From Polaribacter sp. (GTDB lineage Bacteria; Bacteroidota; Bacteroidia; Flavobacteriales; Flavobacteriaceae), in the NCBI GenBank assembly GCA_029250685.1, contig JAQXEU010000020.1:1-45665 (forward strand): a DNA stretch of 45,665 nt, in the 5' to 3' direction. Below the pieces are notes generated by a model. It was not told where the DNA came from, did no database searches, and saw nothing but the letters and a program-made list of their open reading frames with translations. The position numbers and the translations under genes were made by a program. Each line of letters opens with the position of its first letter. The first letter of the stretch is position 1. Below are positions 1-7,908 of this stretch, piece after piece.

Positions 1-321
1 CCAACTTTTTTTATAGATTTTATTAATACTTAATAAAAGTTACAATGTAAAAAAGAGTTGAATTTTATGTTGATAAATTGAGTTAATAAAATTAAAAAAA
101 AAGTTAGTGGTTTCATTTACATTCTTGTATTGTAATAATTATTGAAACCTTCAAAAAAAGTTTTAAAAAAACAAGAATACTTCTTAACATTTAGATAATC
201 TATTTAAAGACTTAATTTTAAATAGGTTATTAAAATTTTTAAAAATTTGATTGTTTATAACTGTTGATAACCATCTTTATCGTTATTTTTGTGAAGACAA
301 CTAAATAAAACACAACATATT
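1..321. other. AT-rich intergenic region upstream of rpiB
   Basis: No convincing coding sequence was found on either strand. The stretch is very AT-rich with many A and T runs. It holds a nested inverted repeat: 7-bp arms at 109-115 and 143-149 enclose shorter arms TTACA (117-121) and TGTAA (131-135). Its right end carries the rpiB promoter, listed separately. The neighbour to the left lies outside the window, so this could also hold that gene's terminator or promoter. Confidence 0.6.
264..291 (+). promoter_or_regulatory. rpiB promoter (Bacteroidota type)
   Basis: TATTTTTG at 284-291 matches the Bacteroidota -7 consensus TAnnTTTG. A TTG at 264-266 lies 17 nt upstream, inside the usual spacing for the -33 element. 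Transcription would begin near 297, leaving a leader of about 25 nt before the rpiB ATG at 322. Confidence 0.6.
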
Positions 322-750
322 ATGACAATTGCAATAGGTAATGATCACGCAGGAACTGAATATAAATTCCAAATTGTTAAAAAATTAGAAGCTATAGGTT
401 TTACAGTTTTAAATTTTGGAACAGATACAAATGATTCCATGGATTATCCAGATGCAATTCATCCAACAGCATCTGCGGTTGAAACCGGTAAAGCAACTTT
501 TGGTATTATTCTTTGCGGATCTGGAAATGGTGCGCAAATGACTGCAAATAAACATCAAGGAATTAGAGCTGCTTTATGTTGGAATAATGAATTAGTTGCT
601 TTAACACGTCAACATAATAATTCTAATATTCTTACAATTCCTGCTCGTTTTGTTTCTTTACAACAAGCGTTAGGTTTTGTAGATATTTTCTTAAATACAG
701 AATTTGAAGGTGGTCGTCATGCAAACCGAGTTGATAAAATATCTTGCTAA
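322..750 (+). CDS. rpiB: RpiB/LacA/LacB family sugar-phosphate isomerase
   Basis: Cytosolic isomerase predicted to interconvert ribose 5-phosphate and ribulose 5-phosphate in the non-oxidative pentose phosphate pathway. The 142-residue length fits the RpiB family. The N-terminus IAIGNDHAG carries the substrate-binding Asp-His pair, and the ILCGSGNGAQ segment is the conserved catalytic Cys and anion-binding loop. GRHANRVDK near the C-terminus corresponds to the usual R-H-x-R-R phosphate-binding region. The gene has its own TAnnTTTG promoter, and the acetyltransferase gene starts 3 nt after its stop, so the two are probably cotranscribed. The family also includes allose- and galactose-6-phosphate isomerases, but a lone gene in this setting is most likely RpiB. 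Confidence 0.93.
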   Translation: MTIAIGNDHAGTEYKFQIVKKLEAIGFTVLNFGTDTNDSMDYPDAIHPTASAVETGKATFGIILCGSGNGAQMTANKHQGIRAALCWNNELVALTRQHNNSNILTIPARFVSLQQALGFVDIFLNTEFEGGRHANRVDKISC

Positions 751-753
751 TAA

Positions 754-1194
754 ATGGAATATTTTGTTAAAGAATTTTACCAATTATCATTAGAAGAATT
801 GTATCGTATTTTACAACTTCGTTCAGAAATTTTTGTAGTAGAACAAAATTGTGTGTATCAAGATTTAGATTTTAAAGATCAAAAAGCATTACATGTTTTT
901 GGTAAAAAAAAAGATAAAATAATTACATATACACGTATTTTTAAACCTGGAGATTATTTTAAAGAAGCTAGTATTGGTAGAGTAGTAGTTGAAGGTAAAG
1001 AACGTAAACTTGGTTACGGACATGATTTAATGAAGGCTTCTATATATGCTATAAAAATTCATTTTAATGTTGATAAAATTACAATTTCTGCACAAGTTTA
1101 CCTTAAAAAATTCTATGAGTCTCATGGATTTAAAAAAGTTGGTGAAGAATATTTAGAAGACGGAATTCCACATATTGAAATGATAAAAAATTAA
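754..1194 (+). CDS. GNAT family N-acetyltransferase, ElaA-like
   Basis: The 146-residue protein has the N-terminal pattern of ElaA-type GNAT proteins: a segment ELYRILQLRSEIFVVEQ followed by YQDLD. The acetyl-CoA binding core follows as IGRVVVEGKERKLGYGHDLM, and the C-terminal half has the typical KKFYESHGFKKVGEEY strand-helix-strand. It would transfer an acetyl group to an unknown small molecule or protein amine in the cytosol. It sits 3 nt after rpiB in the same operon. Family assignment is secure, substrate unknown. Confidence 0.88.
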   Translation: MEYFVKEFYQLSLEELYRILQLRSEIFVVEQNCVYQDLDFKDQKALHVFGKKKDKIITYTRIFKPGDYFKEASIGRVVVEGKERKLGYGHDLMKASIYAIKIHFNVDKITISAQVYLKKFYESHGFKKVGEEYLEDGIPHIEMIKN

Positions 1195-1199
1195 TTTTT

Positions 1200-1304
1200 T
1201 TATTCTTTTTTATTCATCTTATAAATTAAGTAACCAAAACCAACCACAAAGTGTAAGATTATAATAACTGCAACAATATATAGTGTTGTATTAGAGTTGT
1301 TCAT
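1200..1304 (-). CDS. Small single-pass membrane protein (34 aa)
   Basis: A short minus-strand reading frame runs from ATG at 1304-1302 to TAA at 1202-1200. It encodes 34 residues: a polar N-terminus (MNNSNTT), one continuous hydrophobic segment of about 20 residues (LYIVAVIIILHFVVGFGYLI) and a basic tail (YKMNKKE). That positive-inside layout fits a real inner-membrane peptide. I do not recognise a family. It lies tail to tail with the acetyltransferase gene, 6 nt from its stop, and upstream of nothing obvious on its strand. Support is compositional only; homologues in related genomes would settle it. Confidence 0.45.
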   Translation of the reverse strand: MNNSNTTLYIVAVIIILHFVVGFGYLIYKMNKKE

Positions 1305-1353
1305 GCTATAAAATTAAAGAGATTTCTTTTATTTTTTTGTGATAAATGTTACA

Positions 1354-2631
1354 TTATTTTAATTCTTTAAAATTAATACTAGGTTTTATATTTCTTTTCT
1401 TTTTACTAAAAAGAGTTCCTATTTTGGTATTGTTATTAAAAAAACCAAAAGCTCTCAAGTAAAACTGATTATTTTCCTGACCACCAGAATAATCTAACCT
1501 GTTTTTTTTTCGAGCAGTATTATCCGCTGAAAACTTAAAACGATTTATTTCATGCCAACCTTCTTTATTATAAACCCATTGATTTGTATAAAAAGCTTTC
1601 CTTTCTACACTTCCTTGAGGTGGAATAAAATTTTCTAAAAAACCATGAAAACGTTTTAAATATTCTTGGGTTTTTGGTCTTTTAAAACTTGCGATTAGAG
1701 TCCATTTATTATCTTTAGGATCTAAAAAATATGCCGTGAAGTTTGTTGTGTTATTTTTAAAAGGTTTAGCTTTTAATAAGAACTTATAATTTACATCAGG
1801 TTTCCAATTATATACCTTATAACTTTGTCCTCCCGAACCTTCATCTCCAAATTTTCCAGAGGTAACATTTCCCCCTTTTTTTAATAATTGTATTCTAAAA
1901 TCTTCTGGAATTTTTTCTGGATTATCTGTTTTAAAAGGACTCCATACTGAAAATAAAATTCTTCTTTCCGATTTAGAATTTACTTGAATTCCAAAATAAC
2001 CATGTTGAAATCCATTTGCCATGTAAAAAGTACCAATTACATCATTTCCTTTCGGAACATTAATTTCGCTATAATAATATTCTACCTCTTTTATATTCTC
2101 AGGTATTTGATAATTTAAATGAGTTGAAGGTCCTCTGTGGCTCCAATAAAAATCATCTCTTGAAAAATTTACATTTTTTTTATCAGAAACACCAATTAAA
2201 ATATTATCAATATTTATAGGAGAATTTTCATTACTGTTTTTAATATCTAAATAATAATAACCAGGAGTTTTAATTTTATAATTACCTACAAAAACATCTG
2301 ATAAACCCTCTTTATTTAGAGTAAACTCTTTATTTTTTTCTCCATTAAAAGAGATACTAAGTTTCGTTTTATTATTATTTATTTTAACGTTAAAACCAAC
2401 AGAAATTTCGATTGATTTATGAATAAAAAAATAAGTTCTTAAGGTGTTTTTAGACCAATTAATAACACCTTTATTGGTGATGTTTTTGTTTAAAGTGATA
2501 GAATCGTTCTTTTTAATCCAAGTATTTCCTGCGGTCGGAATTTTTAAATTAAATATAAACTTTGGAGCTATAGGTTTTTTACAAGAAGAAAATACTATTG
2601 TAAAAAGAAGTAAAATCAACCAATTTTTCAT
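1354..2631 (-). CDS. DUF5077/DUF3472 domain lipoprotein
   Basis: The 425-residue protein begins with a lipoprotein signal peptide (lipobox FSSC, Cys17), so it should be exported and lipid anchored. Residues about 30-150 form a beta-rich domain with GYYYLDIK, matching DUF5077. The rest resembles DUF3472, with SHRGPSTHLNY, GYFGIQVNS, RILFSVWSPF and GEGSGGQSY-like motifs, a module often linked to carbohydrate binding in Bacteroidota. No catalytic function is established. It is the last gene before a short gap on the minus strand, 40 nt after the pseudouridine synthase gene, and may be read through from it. No exact TAnnTTTG element was seen in that gap. Confidence 0.8.
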   Translation of the reverse strand: MKNWLILLLFTIVFSSCKKPIAPKFIFNLKIPTAGNTWIKKNDSITLNKNITNKGVINWSKNTLRTYFFIHKSIEISVGFNVKINNNKTKLSISFNGEKNKEFTLNKEGLSDVFVGNYKIKTPGYYYLDIKNSNENSPINIDNILIGVSDKKNVNFSRDDFYWSHRGPSTHLNYQIPENIKEVEYYYSEINVPKGNDVIGTFYMANGFQHGYFGIQVNSKSERRILFSVWSPFKTDNPEKIPEDFRIQLLKKGGNVTSGKFGDEGSGGQSYKVYNWKPDVNYKFLLKAKPFKNNTTNFTAYFLDPKDNKWTLIASFKRPKTQEYLKRFHGFLENFIPPQGSVERKAFYTNQWVYNKEGWHEINRFKFSADNTARKKNRLDYSGGQENNQFYLRAFGFFNNNTKIGTLFSKKKRNIKPSINFKELK

Positions 2632-2671
2632 TTAAATATAATTTAGTTTATATATCTAAAATACTAAATCT

Positions 2672-3241
2672 TTATTTAATTAATAGAGGTATTTCTTTTA
2701 CTTCACCAAGATGTAAATCAGTTAATAAAATAGTTCCAATTCTAACACGTATTAACCGTAATGTTGGGAAACCAACAGCAGAAGTCATTTTACGAACTTG
2801 TCTAAATTTACCTTCATTTAAAGTAATAGAAATCCAACTTGTTGGTCCATGTCTTTCATCTCGGATTTTTTGAGTTCTGTTTGGAAAATTTGGAGGATTA
2901 ATTAATGAAGCTTCACAAGGTTTTGTTACATATTTTTTACCATCAAAACCAATTTCTACTCCTAGCTTTAAGGTATTAATTTCTTTTTGAGTGATAACTC
3001 CATCAACCTGAACATAGTATTCTTTATCTACTTTTTTACTTCTAATATATTCACTAGTTTTTCCATCAGTTGTTAATAAAAGTAAACCCTCTGAGTTTAC
3101 ATCTAAACGCCCAATTGCCATTGTTCCTTCTGGAAAATCATACAAATCTCCCAATAAACCTTTCTTACGTTTATGCGGGTTTACAAACTGAGAAATAGTT
3201 CCGTAAGGTTTATGAAGAATAAAATGTTTGTGTTTAATCAT
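2672..3241 (-). CDS. rluE: rRNA pseudouridine synthase, RluE/RsuA family
   Basis: This 189-residue cytosolic enzyme should convert a uridine of ribosomal RNA to pseudouridine. The catalytic motif AIGRLDVNSEGLLLLTTDG contains the family Asp in GRLD. The later segments NEGKFRQVRKM and LRLIRVRIG are typical of the RsuA/RluB/RluE/RluF group. It lacks the N-terminal S4 domain of RsuA and RluB and begins directly with HKHFILHKPYG, which is the RluE layout and explains the short length. Its start codon overlaps the stop of the upstream epimerase-like gene by 4 nt, indicating translational coupling. The exact target position is inferred from family, not shown. Confidence 0.88.
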   Translation of the reverse strand: MIKHKHFILHKPYGTISQFVNPHKRKKGLLGDLYDFPEGTMAIGRLDVNSEGLLLLTTDGKTSEYIRSKKVDKEYYVQVDGVITQKEINTLKLGVEIGFDGKKYVTKPCEASLINPPNFPNRTQKIRDERHGPTSWISITLNEGKFRQVRKMTSAVGFPTLRLIRVRIGTILLTDLHLGEVKEIPLLIK

Positions 3242-4035
3242 AAGACCTTAATTTCTACACTAAAAATGTTTTCACCTTTTGACAAACGCATGTTTTTTTC
3301 CAAAAAAACTTGATCAGTATAGGATGTATAATGTGTAATTGGTTCTATACACAACATATTGTCCACCTCTGTCCAAAGCATAAAATTATTAAATCCTCTA
3401 GTAGAAATTTCTAAGTTTTTTTTATTACAATTTTGTAATATTATTTTATCAGAATTTAAAACAAGCAAAGCATTAGAACCAGCTTTATAAATATCGGACA
3501 AAGTTATTTTCTTTCTCTCTGATATAATTATTTCATCACCTGTATTTGATAATAAAAAAGCAGGATGATAACCAAACATGAAAGGCATATCTTTCATAGA
3601 GGTAATTATAAATTTTATTTTTAAAATATTATTATCTAAATAAAAATATTTTTCAAAAGTAAAGTCATAAGTCCAGTATAAAAATTCTTCTGAAGATTTT
3701 AAAGGAAATTTACTGTTTTTTATAAGTGTTTTTCCTTTATACTTCTTTATAAATTTCGCTTTTTTATAATCACTTGAAATTAATGAGTATTTTAATTCAC
3801 GAAGCAATCCATGTTGATCTAAAACAGAATCTCCTTTTTTTGTGTGTACAATAAAGTTGTTTTTTAATGTAGGTCCAATTATAGGAAACATTTCATCATC
3901 AGACTTTCTCCACCCTTTATTTCCTTTTTGATGTATGTATTCTACACCTTTTTTCTGGTAACTAATTAACTCTCCTTTATCAATTTTGACTAAGGATTCT
4001 TTATTATTAACAACTAATAAAATAGGTTCATTCAT
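3238..4035 (-). CDS. Aldose 1-epimerase family protein (LacX-like)
   Basis: The 265-residue protein has the galactose-mutarotase-like fold pattern. The segment MFGYHPAFLL includes the conserved His of the active site, and a C-terminal region CIEPITHYT holds the Glu expected of the catalytic base. The N-terminal IIGPTLKNN is also typical. It probably interconverts anomers of a hexose or hexose phosphate in the cytosol, with the sugar unknown. It is the first gene of a minus-strand unit, divergent from recA and overlapping the pseudouridine synthase gene by 4 nt. The LacX subgroup is usually smaller than GalM, which fits. Confidence 0.82.
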   Translation of the reverse strand: MNEPILLVVNNKESLVKIDKGELISYQKKGVEYIHQKGNKGWRKSDDEMFPIIGPTLKNNFIVHTKKGDSVLDQHGLLRELKYSLISSDYKKAKFIKKYKGKTLIKNSKFPLKSSEEFLYWTYDFTFEKYFYLDNNILKIKFIITSMKDMPFMFGYHPAFLLSNTGDEIIISERKKITLSDIYKAGSNALLVLNSDKIILQNCNKKNLEISTRGFNNFMLWTEVDNMLCIEPITHYTSYTDQVFLEKNMRLSKGENIFSVEIKVL

Positions 4036-4117
4036 TTTGGGTTAAAAATAGAAAAAATAAAAGAATGTTTTTGTAACTTAGTCGTTCATATTTTTAAAAC
4101 ATTTTAGCAGAAAGTAT

Positions 4118-5125
4118 ATGGCAGTAGATAAAGAAAAAGCAGCAAAATTAAAAGCATTACAACTTACTTTAGATAAAATGGACAAAGTCTATGGAAAAGG
4201 AGCGGTTATGAAAATGGGCGATAGCAAAGTAGAAGATGTAGAAGCAATTTCGTCTGGTTCTTTAGGGTTAGATTTAGCCTTAGGAGTTGGTGGTTATCCA
4301 AGAGGAAGAGTGATAGAAATTTACGGACCAGAATCTTCTGGTAAAACAACATTAACAATTCACGCAATTGCAGAAGCTCAAAAAGCAGGAGGAATTGCTG
4401 CGTTTATTGATGCAGAGCACGCTTTTGATCGTTTTTACGCAGAAAATTTAGGTGTAGATATCGAAAATTTAATTATTTCCCAACCAGATTATGGTGAGCA
4501 AGCATTAGAAATTGCGGATAATTTAATCAGTTCTGGAGCCGTAGATATTGTTGTGATAGATTCGGTTGCAGCATTAACACCAAAATCTGAAATTGAAGGA
4601 GAAATGGGTGATTCTAAAATGGGATTACACGCACGTTTAATGTCTCAAGCTTTACGTAAATTAACAGGTACAATTTCTAAAACAAAATGTACTGTAATTT
4701 TCATCAACCAATTAAGAGAAAAAATTGGTGTAATGTTTGGAAACCCAGAAACAACAACTGGTGGAAATGCATTAAAGTTTTACGCTTCGGTTCGTTTAGA
4801 TATTCGTAGAAGAACGCAACTTAAAGATGGCGATAAGGTTATTGGTAATATGACTAAAGTAAAAGTTGTTAAAAATAAAGTTGCACCACCGTTTCAAATT
4901 GCTGAATTTGATATTATGTATGGAGAAGGAATCTCTAAAGTTGGTGAAATTTTAGATATTGGTGTAGAATTAGGAATTGTTAAGAAAAGCGGCTCATGGT
5001 TTAGCTACGGAGAAACAAAACTAGGCCAAGGAAGAGACGCTGTTAAAGGGTTGATAAAAGATAATCCAGAATTAGCTGAAGAATTAGAAGGAAAAATTAA
5101 AGAAGCAATAAATAATCAAGATTAA
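4118..5125 (+). CDS. recA: Recombinase RecA
   Basis: RecA forms filaments on single-stranded DNA, catalyses strand exchange in homologous recombination and triggers LexA-type autocleavage. The 335-residue length is normal. The Walker A loop GPESSGKTT lies at about 70-78, the segment FIDAEHA with the catalytic Glu follows at about 96-102, Walker B is [10 protein letters not shown], and the L2 loop region is [15 protein letters not shown]. The acidic C-terminal tail is present. The gene stands alone, divergent from the epimerase-like gene and followed by a strong hairpin terminator. I saw no clear SOS box, which is common in Bacteroidota; the upstream region has only imperfect TAnnTTTG matches. 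Confidence 0.98.
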   Translation: MAVDKEKAAKLKALQLTLDKMDKVYGKGAVMKMGDSKVEDVEAISSGSLGLDLALGVGGYPRGRVIEIYGPESSGKTTLTIHAIAEAQKAGGIAAFIDAEHAFDRFYAENLGVDIENLIISQPDYGEQALEIADNLISSGAVDIVVIDSVAALTPKSEIEGEMGDSKMGLHARLMSQALRKLTGTISKTKCTVIFINQLREKIGVMFGNPETTTGGNALKFYASVRLDIRRRTQLKDGDKVIGNMTKVKVVKNKVAPPFQIAEFDIMYGEGISKVGEILDIGVELGIVKKSGSWFSYGETKLGQGRDAVKGLIKDNPELAEELEGKIKEAINNQD

Positions 5126-5152
5126 GTATTTATTAAAAGTTCTACTTAATTT

Positions 5153-5187
5153 AAAAAGCTATTTCGATGTATTGAAATAGCTTTTTT
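5153..5187 (+). terminator. recA rho-independent terminator
   Basis: A perfect 13-bp inverted repeat (AAAAAGCTATTTC at 5153-5165 with its complement at 5174-5186) around an 8-nt loop is followed by T-rich sequence. It lies 28 nt after the recA stop. Confidence 0.85.
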
Positions 5188-5202
5188 ATTTTTTAATTAA
5201 TA

Positions 5203-5742
5203 ATGATAGAAATTACATCAAATATTTCTTTACAATCAATAAAAACGAGCGATCATGAGTTGTTGTTTTCTTTAATGAAAGAAATTTATCCTCCTGCTTA
5301 TTCCCATTTTTGGGAAGATGACGGAACTTGGTATGTAAACACTCAATATTCTAAAGAGCATATCTTAAAAGAATTATCAGAAGAAAAAAACGATTATTAT
5401 TTTGTGCTTTTTAAGAATGAAATTATTGGTAATTTCAGAATTATTTGGGATAAAAAGTTAGAAGGATTATCTACTGAAAAACAAGTAAAACTCCATCGTA
5501 TTTATTTGCACCCAAAAACACATGGAAACGGAATCGGAAAAAAACTACTTTCTTGGTTAGAAGAAAAAGCAAAAAACACACACTACGAAATAATTTGGTT
5601 AGACGCTATGAATGAACAACCACAAGCTTTTAAATTTTATAAAAACCTTGGATTTAAATATCATTCACACGAATTTTTAGATTTTGACTTATTACATGAT
5701 GATGTTCGTAAAATGAGTCAGCTTTATAAAAAGTTAGGCTAA
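5203..5742 (+). CDS. GNAT family N-acetyltransferase
   Basis: The 179-residue protein has the GNAT core: strands around YYFVLFKNEIIGNFRI, the acetyl-CoA pyrophosphate loop LHPKTHGNGIGKKLLSWL (R/Q-x-x-G-x-G/A type) and the C-terminal WLDAMNEQPQAFKFYKNLGF. The pattern resembles RimI/PaiA-type acetyltransferases. It is probably cytosolic with an unknown amine substrate. It follows the recA terminator closely, so it must have its own promoter or depend on readthrough. Its stop lies 2 nt from the stop of the convergent PspC-like gene. Confidence 0.86.
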   Translation: MIEITSNISLQSIKTSDHELLFSLMKEIYPPAYSHFWEDDGTWYVNTQYSKEHILKELSEEKNDYYFVLFKNEIIGNFRIIWDKKLEGLSTEKQVKLHRIYLHPKTHGNGIGKKLLSWLEEKAKNTHYEIIWLDAMNEQPQAFKFYKNLGFKYHSHEFLDFDLLHDDVRKMSQLYKKLG

Positions 5743-5744
5743 AT

Positions 5745-5894
5745 TTATTTAGAAAACATTTTAACTAACCAAAGTATTAAATACAATCCAATTCCAAAAC
5801 CAGCTAATAAAACCGCAACCACAAATGCAATTCTAATGTTTTGTGTTTTCCAACCTAATTTACCACTCAACCATTCTGATACACCTAAAAGCAT
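5745..5894 (-). CDS. PspC-domain small membrane protein (49 aa)
   Basis: A short minus-strand frame starts at ATG 5894-5892 and stops at TAA 5747-5745. The product has an amphipathic start (GVSEWLSGKLGWKT), then QNIRIAFVVAVLLAGFG and GLYLILWLV, which is the signature of PspC domains (x-IRxxFV-x-GxGxxLYLILWL). It is about a PspC unit long, with one or two membrane passes. PspC proteins sense or buffer envelope stress, but a stand-alone PspC domain may have another role. It is the last gene in the flippase-dut unit, 30 nt after dut. Confidence 0.72.
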   Translation of the reverse strand: MLLGVSEWLSGKLGWKTQNIRIAFVVAVLLAGFGIGLYLILWLVKMFSK

Positions 5895-5924
5895 ATTTTT
5901 TACTTTAAATATTAATTCATTTTT

Positions 5925-6356
5925 TTAAACACCTGTACTTCCAAAACCACCCGCGCCACGTTCGGTTTCGTTTAATACTTCCACTTCTTGCCAACTTACA
6001 CGTTCGTGTTTTGCAATGATTAATTGCGCAATTCTTTCTCCATCACTTATTGTAAAATCGTCGTTAGATAGATTTACTAAAATCACACCAATTTCTCCAC
6101 GATAATCCGCATCCACAGTTCCTGGTGAATTTAAAACCGTAATTCCTTTTTTAGCAGCCAAACCACTTCTTGGTCTTACTTGTGCTTCAAAACCAATTGG
6201 TAACGCAATAAACAACCCAGTTTTAACAATAGTTCTTTCTAAAGGTTTCAATGTGATTGCTTCTTTAATGTTTGCACGCAAATCCATTCCGGCAGAACCT
6301 TCTGTTTCATAATTAGGCGTTTTGTGTTTCGATTTATTGATTATTTGTACGTTCAT
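5925..6356 (-). CDS. dut: dUTP diphosphatase
   Basis: Trimeric dUTPase hydrolyses dUTP to dUMP and pyrophosphate, keeping uracil out of DNA and supplying dTMP synthesis. All five family motifs are visible in 143 residues: [35 protein letters not shown] and the C-terminal arm GAGGFGSTG. The stop of the upstream flippase gene is 3 nt before its start, so they are cotranscribed. Ordinary in every respect. Confidence 0.97.
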   Translation of the reverse strand: MNVQIINKSKHKTPNYETEGSAGMDLRANIKEAITLKPLERTIVKTGLFIALPIGFEAQVRPRSGLAAKKGITVLNSPGTVDADYRGEIGVILVNLSNDDFTISDGERIAQLIIAKHERVSWQEVEVLNETERGAGGFGSTGV

Positions 6357-6359
6357 AAA

Positions 6360-7832
6360 CTAGCGTTTCAAAAATTGTTTTATGGTTGATTTTTCCATCA
6401 AAAAGACACAGCCAAAGTAACTAAAAATAGACGAGATTGAAAACCAAACTTGACCCCTAAATATAATAAAAGAAAACGAACACAATATGGTTGCAAAAAG
6501 TATGTAAAACCCAACTTTTTTTAATTGATAAGGAACAGGATATTGTTTTTTACCGATAAAATATGAAATCGTCATCATAAACCCGTAGGTAATTAAAGTT
6601 GCCCACGCAGAAGCCATAAATCCAATTTTCGGAATCATGATGATGTTAAATACGATGGTGATAATTGCTCCTAAAACAGAGAAATACATTCCGTATTTTG
6701 TTTTATCGGTTAATTTGTACCAAATAGATAAATTGTTATAAATACCTAAAAATAAATTTGCTAATAATATAATTGGTACAATTTGTAAAGCTTCAAAGTA
6801 TTCTGGTTTTCCTAGTAAAATATGCGCAAAAACATCAATAAAAACTACAACAACCAACATGAATAATGCGCCTAAAATTGTAAACCAAGTTAAAATTTTA
6901 GCATAGGTTTCTTTGGCATTTTTTTTATCAGCTTGATTAAAGAAAAAAGGTTCTGCTCCCAATCGAAAAGCCATAATATATAAGGTCATAAAAACACCTA
7001 ATTTGTAACATGCGGCGTAAATTCCCATTTCTTTTTCTCCAATCAAATCACCTAATAAAAGTTTGTCTAAATTTTCGTTGGTAACAAACGCCAAACTACC
7101 AATCATTATTGGTAAACTATAGCGCAACATTTTCTTTAATAGTTCAAAATCAAAATCAATTTTAAATTTAAAAACAATTGGAATTAGCAATAAAAAAGTT
7201 GAAGCACTAGCCACTGTTCCCGCAACAAAAATATGCATCACTTTAGGATACGAATTGTAATAATTTAGAATGAAATCTGGTAGCGAAATTTCATTCTTAA
7301 TTGCGTACGGAACAAACCATAAAAAACACACGTTTAACAGCGCAAAAACTGAAATATTTAAGACTTTATAAAGGGTAAATTTTTTAGGTTTATTATCTAC
7401 ACGCAAATAAGCATATGGAATTACTACAAAGGTGTCTAGTGTAATTGTCCAAATCAATAATTTAAAAAATAAAGGGTTTTTAAACCCAAAGAAATTAGCA
7501 ATGTCATTACTAAAAATCAACATTACTATTAAAAACAACAAACTTGTTACGAGTAAACTAATAAAAGATGTTGAAACAGTTTTTCCTTTGTCTTTTTCTT
7601 TGGAAAAAAAACGAAAAAAAGCAGTTTCCATTCCGTAAGTTAATAATGCATTAAAATATGCTGCATACACATAATAATCTGTGTTTATTGCATATTTATC
7701 AGCCTCTAAGGTTGAGGTGTGTAGTTTTACCAAAAAGATATTTATAGCTCTTGGCAAAATCGCCGCGATACCATAAATAATAGTGTCTTGAAAAAATCGT
7801 TTTAAATTACCCAAAAGAAAAATGTCTTGCAC
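6360..7832 (-). CDS. Oligosaccharide flippase family membrane protein
   Basis: The protein of about 490 residues has roughly 12-14 hydrophobic segments and the layout of the MOP superfamily (Wzx/RfbX and MurJ relatives), including the N-terminal RFFQDTIIYGIAAILPRAINI and central FFFNQADKKNAKETYAKIL. It should move a lipid-linked saccharide across the inner membrane. The frame opens with GTG at 7832-7830, immediately after a TATATTTG that looks like a -7 promoter element (7839-7832). True translation may therefore begin at the in-frame TTG six codons downstream or be nearly leaderless. It heads a unit with dut and the PspC-like gene. Substrate cannot be deduced. Confidence 0.85.
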   Translation of the reverse strand: MQDIFLLGNLKRFFQDTIIYGIAAILPRAINIFLVKLHTSTLEADKYAINTDYYVYAAYFNALLTYGMETAFFRFFSKEKDKGKTVSTSFISLLVTSLLFLIVMLIFSNDIANFFGFKNPLFFKLLIWTITLDTFVVIPYAYLRVDNKPKKFTLYKVLNISVFALLNVCFLWFVPYAIKNEISLPDFILNYYNSYPKVMHIFVAGTVASASTFLLLIPIVFKFKIDFDFELLKKMLRYSLPIMIGSLAFVTNENLDKLLLGDLIGEKEMGIYAACYKLGVFMTLYIMAFRLGAEPFFFNQADKKNAKETYAKILTWFTILGALFMLVVVVFIDVFAHILLGKPEYFEALQIVPIILLANLFLGIYNNLSIWYKLTDKTKYGMYFSVLGAIITIVFNIIMIPKIGFMASAWATLITYGFMMTISYFIGKKQYPVPYQLKKVGFYILFATILCSFSFIIFRGQVWFSISSIFSYFGCVFLMEKSTIKQFLKR

Positions 7833-7854
7833 AAATATAATAATTACCTCAAGT

Positions 7855-7887
7855 TTTGTGCGTTAGAACTTTGTTTTATTACATTTG
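7855..7887 (+). promoter_or_regulatory. gpsA promoter (Bacteroidota type)
   Basis: TTTG at 7855-7858 and TACATTTG at 7880-7887 are separated by 21 nt, which fits the -33/-7 spacing. Transcription should start near 7893, leaving about 15 nt before ATG 7909. This excludes the in-frame TTG at 7885, which lies inside the -7 element. Confidence 0.7.
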
Positions 7888-7908
7888 AAAACTTTAATTG
7901 ATGTAAAT

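Noticed and set aside
4036..4117. SOS box or strong promoter for recA
   Set aside because: Only imperfect matches such as TAACTTAG and TATTTTTA were seen; no palindrome that I could defend as a LexA site.
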